Source: Deltaproteobacteria bacterium
GTDB taxonomy: Bacteria > Desulfobacterota > Desulfobacteria > Desulfobacterales > B30-G6
Assembly: GCA_022340465.1 (NCBI GenBank)
Contig: JAJDNW010000051.1
Span: 1-44,804, forward strand
Direction of reading: 5' to 3'
DNA: 44,804 nt
Shown here: positions 1-8,564 of the stretch, in pieces
How positions within the stretch are numbered: position 1 is the first letter of the stretch
Layout of the letters: each line of letters starts with the position of its first letter
Position numbers and translations under genes: made by a program
Notes under the pieces: model-generated
Told to the model about the DNA's origin: nothing
Database searches by the model: none
What the model saw: the letters and a program-made list of their open reading frames with translations, nothing else

Positions 1-264
1 CCCGACAAAGGCAAGGTCAAGGTGATCGATCCGCGCATTCTGAAAAAAGAGAAGAGAAACGATTTCAAGATCACCCGGGCCAGCCGGTTGCGGTATCGCA
101 CACGCTATTTCACGGACTCGGGCATCATCGGATCCAGGGAGTTCGTAACCAGACACTACCAGCAGTTCAAGCATCATTTTCAGTCGAAAAACGAGAAAGT
201 ACCCAAACCGATCCAGGGTCTTTCGGGGATCTACTCCCTGAAACGGCCTTCGGAATTGATCTGA
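1..264 (+). CDS. REP-associated tyrosine transposase (Y1_Tnp, RAYT), C-terminal part
   Basis: The frame is open from the first base, so the gene enters from the left and only its last 87 codons are present. Residues reading RYFTDSGIIGSREFV, then a lysine-rich stretch and the ending GIYSLKR, match the tail that follows the catalytic domain in single-domain Y1 (HUH) transposases associated with REP palindromes. Such enzymes nick single-stranded palindromes. The HUH motif and catalytic tyrosine would lie outside the window, so activity cannot be judged. REP-like hairpins follow directly (296-327), which fits the family. Family call is from remembered motif similarity, not a search. Confidence 0.7.
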   Translation, partial: PDKGKVKVIDPRILKKEKRNDFKITRASRLRYRTRYFTDSGIIGSREFVTRHYQQFKHHFQSKNEKVPKPIQGLSGIYSLKRPSELI

Positions 265-863
265 TCAGACAACCTCCCCTATTACAGTGTTTTCAGCCGG
301 TTTAAAGGGCCGGCGTGCGCCCGCACGATAAAATCCCACCTTGAAGCATCCGCCCATCACTATGTTTCCGGCGATTGTTTTATCAGGCTGGACAAATACC
401 AAGACCGAAAAGTTTTTTTAGGGCAAAGATAAGTGTAAAAATTACTAAGAACCTGTCCCCTATGATTTATTTTCAAAAAACTTGACAGCATCTTGTTTAC
501 GGACTACTAGACCTACCTCTACCAATAAGATGTTGATGAGGTTTTTTTGTTAAAGAAATTAATGGATATTGTGTCAATCGTTGCTGACAAGGGATCTACC
601 CCTTCGGTGACGGATTGATCATAGTTCTGCAATAAGCAAAACAAGCTTTTCAGCTTTATAATGGATCTGTTTCGCCAGATCTGTTCCTTAGCAGACTCCT
701 ATCTGAGATTGCGCCGTCACGGCTGTTTCCTTTGTAAGCAACGATTCAACCTTTGTTTTACCAATAGATTATAACAATTAGCGGTAGGCTGTTTATCTGC
801 CTTTGGTATCCTAGGCCAAGATACATGGTTGTGGATAAAGGTAACAAATAGAGGAGTTAAACA
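265..863. other. 599-bp AT-rich intergenic region before rsgA
   Basis: No convincing reading frame was found. Besides the hairpins at 296-327 it holds a motif ACCTGTCCCCTAT near 451-463 of a kind I remember from intergenic DNA near RAYT genes, a hairpin GATCTG/CAGATC (664-669 with 676-681), and a TATAAT at 657-662 without a good -35 box. A TTGACA (482-487) lies 17 bp before a poor -10 (505-510). One of these may drive rsgA, but none is compelling. Confidence 0.4.
296..327. repeat. REP-like double hairpin downstream of the RAYT gene
   Basis: Two adjacent inverted repeats: GCCGG (296-300) with CCGGC (310-314), and CGTGCG (314-319) with CGCACG (322-327). Paired GC-rich hairpins directly after a RAYT gene are typical substrates or relics of these transposases. 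They could also act as the transposase gene's terminator, although there is no T-run. Confidence 0.4.
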
Positions 864-1976
864 ATGATTACAAAGCAATATAAAGACAGAATAGCAACAA
901 GCAACAATCAGCATCTTTTACAGCTGGGGTGGACTTCCCATTTTGAGGCACAGCTGGGAAACGTCCGCAGAGACGAATTCATCCCGGCCAGAGTTGTCGG
1001 GGTAATGAAAAATACCTTTCGTATCAATAATGGAAAAGGCGAATGGCTCGCTACCGCATCCGGAAGGCTCAAGCGCCAATCTGATTGCGTGTATCCGGTT
1101 ACAGGGGATTGGGTCCTGATGGCCGATACCGTGATTTCCAAGGTCTTAGCGCGGAAAAATACGCTGTCACGTGGCGCTGCAGGCACACATGGCAAACAAA
1201 ATGGGCTACCGCAGAAAGAACAGATAATTGCGGCAAACCTCGATACCGTGTTTGTCGTTTGCGGACTGGACCGTGATTTTAACCTGCGCCGTATCGAACG
1301 ATACCTGACCCTGGTATACAACTGTGGCCTGAATCCCGTCATCATTCTGACAAAAGCAGATCTTCACCAGAACCCGGAGCGTTTCGTCACTGCAGTGGAA
1401 CCGGTTGCCTTCGGGGTTCCGACGCACCTGGTTTCGGCGCTGGATTGCAAAGGGCTGGCTCATCTGGAAGCATATTTAACTTCAGGACAGACCACCGTTA
1501 TGGTTGGGTCTTCCGGTGCCGGTAAATCCACCCTGGTGAATCGGCTCTACGGTAAGACATTGCAGGCTACCGATTCGATAAGCAGTCGTGTGGGGAAGGG
1601 AAAGCACACGACTACCAGCCGGGATCTGATTATGATGCCCCAGGGCGGAATGGTGATTGACAATCCCGGTATCCGTGAAATCGCTTTCTGGAATGATGAT
1701 GACGGAATCGGTGTCGCCTTTCCGGAGATTGAACATCTTGCCCGAGAATGCCGTTTTTCCAATTGCAGCCATATCCACGAACCGGGTTGCCGAATCCTTC
1801 AGGCGTTAACTGCCGGAGAGATTTCGCATGACAGAGTGGAAAATTACCAAAAGATGAAACGTGAGCTGTCCTATCTATCAAACCGGCAACGCAAGCGTTC
1901 CGACCGAGTGGAAAAGGAACGTTGGAAAGAGGTGTCGTTGAAAATTAAGGCGATGAAAAAGCGAAAACGCAATTGA
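864..1976 (+). CDS. rsgA: Ribosome small-subunit-dependent GTPase RsgA
   Basis: Circularly permuted GTPase that checks late 30S subunit maturation. The protein (370 aa) has an OB-fold region at about residues 38-105, then G4 (TKAD, near 163), then the P-loop GSSGAGKST (near 215) and the G3-like DNPGIRE, an order diagnostic for RsgA/YjeQ. A C-terminal zinc knuckle follows (Cys-x4-Cys-x-His-x5-Cys, about 296-309), then a lysine/arginine-rich tail. The ATG is preceded by GAGGAG about 8 nt upstream. It stands alone on the plus strand, back to back with no partner and convergent with the yraN end of the trmD operon. Length and motifs are complete, so it should be functional. Confidence 0.95.
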   Translation: MITKQYKDRIATSNNQHLLQLGWTSHFEAQLGNVRRDEFIPARVVGVMKNTFRINNGKGEWLATASGRLKRQSDCVYPVTGDWVLMADTVISKVLARKNTLSRGAAGTHGKQNGLPQKEQIIAANLDTVFVVCGLDRDFNLRRIERYLTLVYNCGLNPVIILTKADLHQNPERFVTAVEPVAFGVPTHLVSALDCKGLAHLEAYLTSGQTTVMVGSSGAGKSTLVNRLYGKTLQATDSISSRVGKGKHTTTSRDLIMMPQGGMVIDNPGIREIAFWNDDDGIGVAFPEIEHLARECRFSNCSHIHEPGCRILQALTAGEISHDRVENYQKMKRELSYLSNRQRKRSDRVEKERWKEVSLKIKAMKKRKRN

Positions 1977-1986
1977 TGAAATTTAA

Positions 1987-2005
1987 AAAACCGATATCTG
2001 GTTTT
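1987..2005 (+). terminator. Weak hairpin after rsgA
   Basis: AAAACC (1987-1992) pairs with GGTTTT (2000-2005) across a 7-nt loop, 11 bp after the rsgA stop and between two convergent genes. The stem is AT-rich, so termination strength is doubtful. Confidence 0.3.
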
Positions 2006-2028
2006 CAGTTGGACTGCCAGTGAATGGG

Positions 2029-2400
2029 TCAGGGGTATGCAAGGTCGAAGGCATTGCGGACAAGCTCGATCTCCGTATACCCCTCCAGATCCAGGATGCT
2101 GACGACATCGAATCTGGCACCGGCATCGCTCTGGTTGGTGAGTTTTAGATAATACAGGGCGGCCTTGGAGATGCTTCTCTGCTTTCGAGGAGTGACCGCA
2201 AATTTAGGGCTGCCGTATGATCGGGAGCGGCGGGTCTTGACTTCCACGAAAACCAGGGTCTTCTTCTCTTTGGCGATGATGTCGATCTCCCCGGATTGGG
2301 TCCGGTAGTTCTGCTCGAGAATCTTGTAACCCCGCTTTTTCAGATATCGCACGGCAACGTTTTCGCCTTTTCTGCCGACTGACTGTTTGCTATCCGTCAC
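2029..2400 (-). CDS. yraN: YraN/UPF0102 family endonuclease-like protein
   Basis: A 123-aa protein with the UPF0102 pattern: GRKGENVAVRYLKKRGY at the N terminus, then SGEIDIIA, FVEVKTR and TPRKQRSI. The Asp, Glu and Glu-x-Lys residues form the restriction-endonuclease-like (PD-D/ExK) site. Biochemical function is not settled; the family usually sits beside rnhB, as it does here. The start is GTG at 2398-2400; an ATG slightly upstream is out of frame and closes at once. It is the last gene of the trmD operon, 123 bp after rnhB. Confidence 0.9.
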   Translation of the reverse strand: MTDSKQSVGRKGENVAVRYLKKRGYKILEQNYRTQSGEIDIIAKEKKTLVFVEVKTRRSRSYGSPKFAVTPRKQRSISKAALYYLKLTNQSDAGARFDVVSILDLEGYTEIELVRNAFDLAYP

Positions 2401-2523
2401 AGATTTTTTCCCATTGTCGAGGCTTTCCTTCAGTCACGGGCGACCACTGACGAGCGCCGGATGCCCGCCGGCCTTGGATTTTACACCCATAGAACCTAAC
2501 ACCTATAACGTAAAACGATCCGT

Positions 2524-3132
2524 TTAGACATATTCCTTAACACCCTTGAAACTCCGCCGGTGAATGGGCGTGGCCCCGTATTCCGCGATAGCGGCCCGGT
2601 GGGCCTTGGTGGGGTACCCCTTGTGCCCGGCGAACCCGTACTGGGGAAATTCCCGGTCGTATCGCGCCATCATGTTGTCCCGGGTCACCTTGGCGATAAT
2701 GGATGCCGCTGCAATCGAAACGCTTTTGGCATCCCCCTTGGGAATGGGGTCTTGATGGATCTCCGCAGGAATTTCGAAGATGCCGTCGATAAGGAGGCAA
2801 TCCGGCCGCTGACCGAGGCAGGCGACCGCCATGGCCATGGATTGGAGGGAAGCTTGCAGAATGTTGATTTCGTCTATGCGGGACGGGCCAACAACGCCGA
2901 CGCCGACGGCAACGGCGCGCCGGTATATTTCGCCGAACAGGGTCCGCCGTTTTTTGTGGCTCAACTTTTTTGAATCATCCACGCCTGCAATGTCGCAAGC
3001 GGCAGGTAAAATAACGGCCGCAGACACGACGGGGCCGGCCAGGGGACCCCGGCCGGCCTCATCGACGCCGGCGATGTTTTTGAAACCCTTCTCCCGCGCG
3101 GCGTTCTCGTACGCCCACATGTCGGTCGTCAT
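2524..3132 (-). CDS. rnhB: Ribonuclease HII
   Basis: Removes RNA, including single ribonucleotides, from DNA hybrids. The 202-aa protein shows AGVDEAGRGPLAGPV near residue 22 (first catalytic Asp-Glu), DDSKKLS, LIDGIF with the third acidic residue, and SIIAKVTRD with the last metal ligand, so the D-E-D-D set is complete. The ATG at 3130-3132 lies 1 nt from the rplS stop, indicating translational coupling; a start four codons later (MWAYEN) is possible. rplS-rnhB-yraN is a common bacterial order. Confidence 0.95.
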   Translation of the reverse strand: MTTDMWAYENAAREKGFKNIAGVDEAGRGPLAGPVVSAAVILPAACDIAGVDDSKKLSHKKRRTLFGEIYRRAVAVGVGVVGPSRIDEINILQASLQSMAMAVACLGQRPDCLLIDGIFEIPAEIHQDPIPKGDAKSVSIAAASIIAKVTRDNMMARYDREFPQYGFAGHKGYPTKAHRAAIAEYGATPIHRRSFKGVKEYV

Positions 3133-3133
3133 T

Positions 3134-3481
3134 TTAGGTTAAGCGGCGTTCCCTGATCCTGGCGGCCTTGCCGCGCAGCTTGCGGAGGTAGTAAATTTTT
3201 GCCCGCCGCACCCGGCCCCGCGTAATAACCTCGATACGGTCAATAATCGGCGAATGCATGGGGAAAATACGCTCCACCCCGACACCGTAAGACACCTTGC
3301 GCACCGTAAAAGAAGCGTTGGTGGACCCCTTGCGCTTGCTGATCACCACCCCTTGAAACGCCTGAATGCGCTCCTTTTCACCTTCTTTGATTTTCACGTG
3401 CACCCTGACGGTATCGCCCGGAATGAAGTGGGGCAGGTCCAGGCGCATCATCTCCTTTTCCAACTGCTTGATCTTTTCCAT
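3134..3481 (-). CDS. rplS: 50S ribosomal protein L19
   Basis: 115-aa L19 located at the 30S-50S interface. Recognised by [31 protein letters not shown], the [13 protein letters not shown] core and the basic end [18 protein letters not shown]. Full family length. It follows the SPOUT methyltransferase gene by about 93 bp and is nearly fused to rnhB. Its position after trmD matches the classic rpsP-rimM-trmD-rplS ribosomal operon with one extra gene inserted. Confidence 0.97.
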   Translation of the reverse strand: MEKIKQLEKEMMRLDLPHFIPGDTVRVHVKIKEGEKERIQAFQGVVISKRKGSTNASFTVRKVSYGVGVERIFPMHSPIIDRIEVITRGRVRRAKIYYLRKLRGKAARIRERRLT

Positions 3482-3574
3482 CTTATCGACTCCAATGATT
3501 GTATTTCACCTGCTAGGCGGGTGAGTTTTTCCCTTTTTCCGTTTCGACTATCGATTCTTGAACCTAAGCTGGAC

Positions 3575-4150
3575 TCATCTACGCACTAACAACCGGTCCA
3601 GCATGATCGCCGCGGCCGACCGTACCGGCAGATGATTGTAGTCCGTTCCGCCGGAAAGCGGTTCGAGCACGTAATCGGCCCGCTCCATGAAGCTGTCCGC
3701 CAGCCCCCAGGCCGTACCCAGCGTCAACACCGCCGGCTTTCCGCTTTCGAGCATGGCCCGGAACTGCCCGAAACTCATATGGGGCGGTTGCGACCTGGCG
3801 CTGGTGGCCACGGTTACCGGATCGGCTTCTTCTTCCCGGCCGATATCAGCCAGAACCTCGTCGTAGGATTCTTTGACGCGAATCAGAAGCAACGCTTCGC
3901 GCCTGAGCGGGTTGTAATCCCCGCCGGCCCCGGTGACCCAGTGAGCCACAATTTTATCCACGAGGTCTATCTGGTCCTTGAGGGGCGTCACCACGTAAAA
4001 GGAACGCACGCCGTAGGTTTTGGCCGTCCTGGCAATATCGTGAAGATCCAGGTTGGTCACTGCCGAGGCGATGGTTTCCCCGTTTTTACTCACCACCGGG
4101 TGGTGAATCAACGCCACGTGCAGATTGGGCCCGGACAATGCTTTCAACAC
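3575..4150 (-). CDS. SPOUT-fold RNA methyltransferase (COG4752-like)
   Basis: Putative SAM-dependent RNA methyltransferase of the trefoil-knot class, distinct from TrmD. It begins with NLHVALIHHPVVSKNGE, and its knot region reads LTLGTAWGL...VLEPLSGG...YNHLPVRSAAAIMLDRL, the usual SAM-binding signature. Target RNA is unknown; members are regularly encoded between trmD and rplS in deltaproteobacteria and Thermotogae. The GTG start at 4148-4150 makes the gene overlap the end of trmD by 65 nt; TTG codons a little downstream are alternatives, but any start before the conserved NLHVAL still overlaps trmD. No ribosome-binding site was verified. Confidence 0.85.
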   Translation of the reverse strand: MLKALSGPNLHVALIHHPVVSKNGETIASAVTNLDLHDIARTAKTYGVRSFYVVTPLKDQIDLVDKIVAHWVTGAGGDYNPLRREALLLIRVKESYDEVLADIGREEEADPVTVATSARSQPPHMSFGQFRAMLESGKPAVLTLGTAWGLADSFMERADYVLEPLSGGTDYNHLPVRSAAAIMLDRLLVRR

Positions 4151-4874
4151 GGCGACACCATTCCTTCAACACTTGCACTTCCCGCTGCGTCAAGGCCCTT
4201 TCTTCCAGCAGATCCGGTCTTTTCAGAAACGTCCTGACGATCGAGGTCTCAAAGCGCCACTTCTCGATTTCCCGGTGGTTGCCCGAGAGAAGCACTTCCG
4301 GCACCACGTGACCGTTAAAAACCGGCGGCCGGGTAAAATGGGCGTGCTCCAGCAGGCCCCCTGAAAAGGAATCCCTTTCCGCAGAGTCATCTCCGCCGAG
4401 AACACCGGGAATCAGCCTGGTGACCGCCTCCATGACGATCATGGCCGCCAGTTCTCCGCCCATCAGCACATAATCGCCTATAGACACCTCTTGGTCGATG
4501 AAATCGTAGCAGATCCTTTCATCGATCCCCTCGTAACGGCCGCAGACCAGAATGAATCCGTCCCTCTCCGCGAACGAGCGGGCCATCTCCTGGTTGAAAG
4601 GGCGCCCCTGCGGTGTCAGCAGAATGGTTTGCGACAACGGCGACAGACGCTTTGCCTCACGGACGGCATCGGCCAGGGGCTCCGGCTTCATCACCATGCC
4701 GCTCCCCCCGCCGTAGGGCCTGTCGTCCGTCGTTCTGTGCTTGTCCGTCGAAAAATCCCTGATATTCAGGGCCGCAGCGCTGATCTGCTTCTGGGCAATG
4801 GCCTTGGCGACAATGCCATAATTCCAGAACCCCTGGAACATGTCCGGGAATATGGTTAAAACAGTGAAATCCAT
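4086..4874 (-). CDS. trmD: tRNA (guanine-37-N1)-methyltransferase
   Basis: Methylates G37 beside the anticodon to prevent frameshifting. It begins MDFTVLTIFPDMFQ, and contains GGGSGMVMKPEPL, the knot sequence CGRYEGIDERI followed by VSIGDYVLMGGELAA, and LLSGNHREIEKWR, all TrmD hallmarks. At 262 aa it is slightly longer than usual, with a variable C-terminal tail that overlaps the next gene by 65 nt. The ATG at 4872-4874 directly abuts the rimM stop. Confidence 0.97.
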   Translation of the reverse strand: MDFTVLTIFPDMFQGFWNYGIVAKAIAQKQISAAALNIRDFSTDKHRTTDDRPYGGGSGMVMKPEPLADAVREAKRLSPLSQTILLTPQGRPFNQEMARSFAERDGFILVCGRYEGIDERICYDFIDQEVSIGDYVLMGGELAAMIVMEAVTRLIPGVLGGDDSAERDSFSGGLLEHAHFTRPPVFNGHVVPEVLLSGNHREIEKWRFETSIVRTFLKRPDLLEERALTQREVQVLKEWCRRVESIVRAQSARGVDSPPGGE

Positions 4875-5402
4875 TCAAAGATCCCGCAACCCCTCCGGCA
4901 GATCGACACGCATCAATTTGCGTTTGACATCGATCTCCCTGACCACCCACTCGAGAGCCGGGACCAGTATCTCCTCAGGTTCTCCATCGATCTCGTTTTT
5001 AACCACATACACATCGTTGCTGCCGGTCTGCATGATCGAGGCCACACGACCAAGGTACTCGTTTTCGACGGTATAGACGGAAATCCCGATGATGTCCGAC
5101 CAGTAGTACTCCCCCTCCTCCAGATTCTCAAGCGATTCGCGCACGACGAAAAGATACAGGCCCTTGAGTTCCTCGGCCTGGCTGCGCGTGGTTATCCCCT
5201 CCAACGCCAACAGCAGGGTTTTATGGTGCGGTCTGACCCATTCGACAACAAACGTTTTCGAGCCTCCGCCGACGTCGATATAAACAGCGCCGCCGGGTTT
5301 GAAACTGGATGCAGATTCGGCATATGAAGAGACCTTCACAGCTCCCTTGACGCCATGGGCGCCGAGGATCCTGCCCAGTGCCAGAAAACGATCCTCATCC
5401 AC
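4875..5402 (-). CDS. rimM: Ribosome maturation factor RimM
   Basis: Assists assembly of the 30S head around S19. 175 aa with an N-terminal RimM beta-barrel (LGRILGAHGVKGAVKV, about residues 9-90) and a C-terminal PRC barrel (YYWSDIIGISVYT to VDLPEGLRDL). The start is GTG, 4 nt after the khpA stop, and the gene ends flush with the trmD start, so translation is tightly coupled along the operon. Confidence 0.95.
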   Translation of the reverse strand: MDEDRFLALGRILGAHGVKGAVKVSSYAESASSFKPGGAVYIDVGGGSKTFVVEWVRPHHKTLLLALEGITTRSQAEELKGLYLFVVRESLENLEEGEYYWSDIIGISVYTVENEYLGRVASIMQTGSNDVYVVKNEIDGEPEEILVPALEWVVREIDVKRKLMRVDLPEGLRDL

Positions 5403-5406
5403 GGAA

Positions 5407-5637
5407 CTATTCGATAATCTCCAGGACCGTCCGTTTCTTGATCTTGGCCGATGCCGCGCTCAAAATGGTCCGCATCGCCCTGGCGGTTCTGCCCTGTTTA
5501 CCGATCACTTTCCCCAGATCCTCTTTTGCCACCTTCAGTTCCAGCACGGAAGTCTGGTTTCCCTCAATCTCGTCCACAGATACCTGATCCGGATGGTCAA
5601 CTAGCGCCTTAGCAATGTAATAGATAAGATCTCTCAT
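5407..5637 (-). CDS. khpA: KH-domain RNA-binding protein KhpA
   Basis: A 76-aa single KH domain of the YlqC/KhpA family. The GxxG loop occurs as [17 protein letters not shown]. Family members bind RNA and have been linked to division and ribosome biogenesis in Gram-positives; the role here is inferred from its place between rpsP and rimM, the standard location. The ATG at 5635-5637 has GGAGCGAT just upstream. Confidence 0.92.
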   Translation of the reverse strand: MRDLIYYIAKALVDHPDQVSVDEIEGNQTSVLELKVAKEDLGKVIGKQGRTARAMRTILSAASAKIKKRTVLEIIE

Positions 5638-5680
5638 CGCATCGCTCCTTTGTTGGCTGTTGAGAATTAGAGTAGAGGTA

Positions 5681-5935
5681 TTATGCTGGATTTACGAACA
5701 AGCCTTCCTTTTTCAATATGCTTTTTACGGTGTCCGATGGAAGCGCACCCTGGTCGATCCAATATTTTACCCTGTCGGTTTTCAGGGTCACCTCGGCCGG
5801 GTCCTGCAACGGGTTGTAGCTGCCGACGGCTTCGAGGTATCTCCCATCCCTGGGACTCTCGCTGTCGGCCACAACAATACGGTAGTAGGGTCTCTTTTTG
5901 GCACCATGTCTGGCCAGACGAATTTTAACTGACAT
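5681..5935 (-). CDS. rpsP: 30S ribosomal protein S16
   Basis: 84-aa S16, recognised by [32 protein letters not shown] and the ending [15 protein letters not shown]. The GGAGAA upstream of the ATG and the 12-bp gap to ffh place it second in the operon. Confidence 0.97.
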   Translation of the reverse strand: MSVKIRLARHGAKKRPYYRIVVADSESPRDGRYLEAVGSYNPLQDPAEVTLKTDRVKYWIDQGALPSDTVKSILKKEGLFVNPA

Positions 5936-5947
5936 ACATTTTCTCCT

Positions 5948-7279
5948 TCAGAAAGGCAGCGCTCCACGGCCTAGTCCGCGCATGCCGCCCTTGTTGATCT
6001 TTTTCATCATTTTTAATATTTGTGCATAATTTTTCAATAACTTATTTACATCTTGTACACGAGTTCCGCTCCCCTTTGCAATCCTTTTTCGCCGGCTCCC
6101 GTTAATAATGGCGTGCTGGCGGCGCTCTAAAGGGGTCATCGAGTTGATGATGGCCTCGATGCGCACGAACTCCCCGTCGTCCACCTTGAGGTTTTTCAGC
6201 TGCTTTGCCTGGCCCATGCCGGGGATCATGTTGATCAAATCGGAAAATGACCCCATTTTCCTGATCTGAACCATCTGGTCGCGAAAATCTTCCAGGGTGA
6301 ACTGGCTTTTGCGCAGCTTCTTTTCGAGTTCGACCGCCTTTTTTTCATCCATGACGGACTGGGCTTTTTCGATCATGGTCAGCACGTCGCCCATGCCCAG
6401 TATCCTGGAGGCCATCCTTTCCGGATGAAACGGCTCGAGTTCACTCAGCTTTTCGCCCACGCCGATGAATTTGATCGGCTTCTGTGTAACGGTTTTAATG
6501 GATATGGCCGCGCCGCCGCGGGCGTCCCCGTCCATTTTGGTCAGCACCACCCCGCCGATATCCAGTTCGTCGTCAAAGGACTTGGCGATGTTGACGGCAT
6601 CCTGGCCGGTCATGGCATCGGCAATCAGCAGGATTTCCGAAGGGCTGACGGCCGCCTTGATCTGCCGCAGTTCCTCCATGAGCGCCTCGTCGATATGCAG
6701 CCTGCCTGCCGTGTCCAGCAGCAGCGTGTCGCACCCTTCCTGCTGGGCCGCCACCCTGGCCCGCTGGCATATGTCCACCGGCGCCATGCCCGTGTCAGAG
6801 GGAAATACGGGCACGCGAAGCTGATCGCCCAGTTTTTTCAGCTGATCAATGGCCGCCGGGCGATAGATGTCGACGGGCACCAGATAGGGGTTGTTCCCAT
6901 TTTTTCTTAAATATACCGACAACTTGCCTGCGGTGGTCGTTTTGCCGGATCCCTGAAGCCCCACCAGCATGACCGACACCGGCCTGGTCCCGGTCAGGGT
7001 CAATTCCTGGTGTTTCCCCCCCATGAGTTCGGTGAGTTCCTCGTTGACAATCTTGACGACCTGTTGCCCGGGCGTCAGGCTGGACATGACCTCCTGGCCC
7101 AGTGCCCGCTCCTTGATGCCGGCCACAAAGGTCTTGACCACCTTGTAATGGACGTCCGCCTCCAAAAGGGCCATCCGGACCTCTTTGAGACCGTCCATGA
7201 TATTCTTTTCTGAAAGCTTGCCGTGGCCTTTCAGTTTTTTGAATACTGTGTTAAGCTTGTCGCTCAGATTGTCAAACAT
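5948..7279 (-). CDS. ffh: Signal recognition particle protein Ffh (SRP54)
   Basis: Targets inner-membrane proteins co-translationally with 4.5S RNA and FtsY. The 443-aa protein has an N domain, a G domain with GLQGSGKTTTAGKL, DTAGRL and TKMDGDARGG, and a methionine-rich M domain ending in GMRGLGRGALPF. I set the start at the ATG 7277-7279 because the family begins MFDNLSDKL; the frame continues 20 codons upstream without homology. First gene of the operon that runs to yraN, and divergent from rlmN. Confidence 0.95.
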   Translation of the reverse strand: MFDNLSDKLNTVFKKLKGHGKLSEKNIMDGLKEVRMALLEADVHYKVVKTFVAGIKERALGQEVMSSLTPGQQVVKIVNEELTELMGGKHQELTLTGTRPVSVMLVGLQGSGKTTTAGKLSVYLRKNGNNPYLVPVDIYRPAAIDQLKKLGDQLRVPVFPSDTGMAPVDICQRARVAAQQEGCDTLLLDTAGRLHIDEALMEELRQIKAAVSPSEILLIADAMTGQDAVNIAKSFDDELDIGGVVLTKMDGDARGGAAISIKTVTQKPIKFIGVGEKLSELEPFHPERMASRILGMGDVLTMIEKAQSVMDEKKAVELEKKLRKSQFTLEDFRDQMVQIRKMGSFSDLINMIPGMGQAKQLKNLKVDDGEFVRIEAIINSMTPLERRQHAIINGSRRKRIAKGSGTRVQDVNKLLKNYAQILKMMKKINKGGMRGLGRGALPF

Positions 7280-7360
7280 GAAAACTCGCTTTTCGCCAGT
7301 TCCGCACAGCGAAGCGGACGGAGCCACACCAACCGTCAACCTGCAATCATGAAATTATTG

Positions 7361-7389
7361 AGAGTAATATTATATTGATTAGATGTCAA
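7361..7389 (-). promoter_or_regulatory. Possible promoter of the ffh operon
   Basis: The AT-rich strip between ffh and rlmN contains, on the minus strand, TTGACA (7384-7389) and TATAAT (7369-7374). Their 9-bp spacing is too short for one promoter. TTGACA would pair at 17 bp with a poor TACTCT (7361-7366). The location, 80-110 bp before the ffh start, is right for the operon promoter but the boxes are imperfect. Confidence 0.25.
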
Positions 7390-7486
7390 GCACAAAATGG
7401 ATGCATCCATCGCCGGCACACCTGGGCGAACCATCTGAATATGCTGACATTTTACAAAATAACGAGCATAGCGCCTCCCTGTCCTC

Positions 7487-8545
7487 ATGTCTCCTGGATC
7501 CCAAAAACCGGAAATTAAAAACCTGACACCCGAACAGCTGGCCACCTGGTTTCAGCAGCACGGCATGCGCACATTTCGCGCCCAACAGGTGCACAAGTGG
7601 ATATACCTGCGCCAGGCCGAAACCTTTGAACAGATGACGGACCTGTCCAAGGCCGCCCGAAAGCTCCTGTCCGATCATTTTACGCTCCGGCGCCTTGAAA
7701 TCAAGAAAACGGAAACATCCAGGGATGGGTCCAGAAAATATCTGTTTGAACTGCATGACGGCAACCTGATCGAAAGCGTGTTGATACCGGAAAAGAATCA
7801 CGACACCCTCTGCATATCCAGCCAGGTCGGCTGCGCGCAGGGATGCCGTTTCTGCCTCACGTCACGCGGCGGGTTTGTCCGCAACCTCAGCGCCGGTGAG
7901 ATCATCTCCCAGGTGAGCGATATCAGGCGCGACATTGGTCCCCAGGGCAAACTCACCAACGTCGTGCTCATGGGCATGGGGGAACCCCTGGCCAATTACG
8001 ACAACGTTGTCGCCGCCCTGAATATCATTACCGACGGCGATAGCGGCCTCAAGATCTCCACTCGCAGGGTAACGCTCTCCACCGCCGGCCTGGTACCCAA
8101 CATCCCGCGTTTAGGGAGGGACGTACAGGTCAACCTGGCCGTCTCCCTGAATGCCGCCGACAACGAAACCAGGAATGGGCTGATGCCCATCAACCGGAAG
8201 TACCCGATAGAAAAACTGCTCGCTGCCTGTAAGGCCTATCCCCTGCAAAACCGCAGAAAAATCACCTTCGAATACATCCTCATCAAGGGCGTCAATGACT
8301 CGCCTGCCGAAGCCCGGCGATTGGCCGCGCTCCTGAGACCCGTGCGCGCGAAAATCAACCTGATCCCCTTCAACGTCCATGCGGAAAGCACCTTCGAATG
8401 CCCGGATGAAGCAACGATCCTGGAATTCCAGCAGATTCTCACGAATGACAATTACACCGTCATGATCCGGCGCAGCAAAGGCGGCGACATCTCGGCCGCC
8501 TGCGGCCAGCTGCGGGCCAAGGCGAGGCTTGATGTAAGGCGTTGA
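7487..8545 (+). CDS. rlmN: Dual-specificity RNA methyltransferase RlmN
   Basis: Radical SAM enzyme methylating C2 of A2503 in 23S rRNA and of A37 in some tRNAs. 352 aa with the N-terminal RNA-binding helix region (TFRAQQVHKWIY), the cluster motif CAQGCRFC (Cys-x3-Cys-x2-Cys) near residue 118, LMGMGEPLANYDNV, SLNAADNETRNGLMP, and the C-terminal AACGQL carrying the second catalytic cysteine. The other methyl-carrying Cys is the last of the cluster region. The ATG at 7487 has only a weak upstream ribosome-binding site. It ends 19 bp from the convergent PP-loop gene. Confidence 0.95.
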   Translation: MSPGSQKPEIKNLTPEQLATWFQQHGMRTFRAQQVHKWIYLRQAETFEQMTDLSKAARKLLSDHFTLRRLEIKKTETSRDGSRKYLFELHDGNLIESVLIPEKNHDTLCISSQVGCAQGCRFCLTSRGGFVRNLSAGEIISQVSDIRRDIGPQGKLTNVVLMGMGEPLANYDNVVAALNIITDGDSGLKISTRRVTLSTAGLVPNIPRLGRDVQVNLAVSLNAADNETRNGLMPINRKYPIEKLLAACKAYPLQNRRKITFEYILIKGVNDSPAEARRLAALLRPVRAKINLIPFNVHAESTFECPDEATILEFQQILTNDNYTVMIRRSKGGDISAACGQLRAKARLDVRR

Positions 8546-8564
8546 AAACGCCCCGATGGCTCAA

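Noticed and set aside
1993-2028. Strong terminator between rsgA and yraN
   Set aside because: Only the weak AT-rich hairpin is present, with no following T-run.
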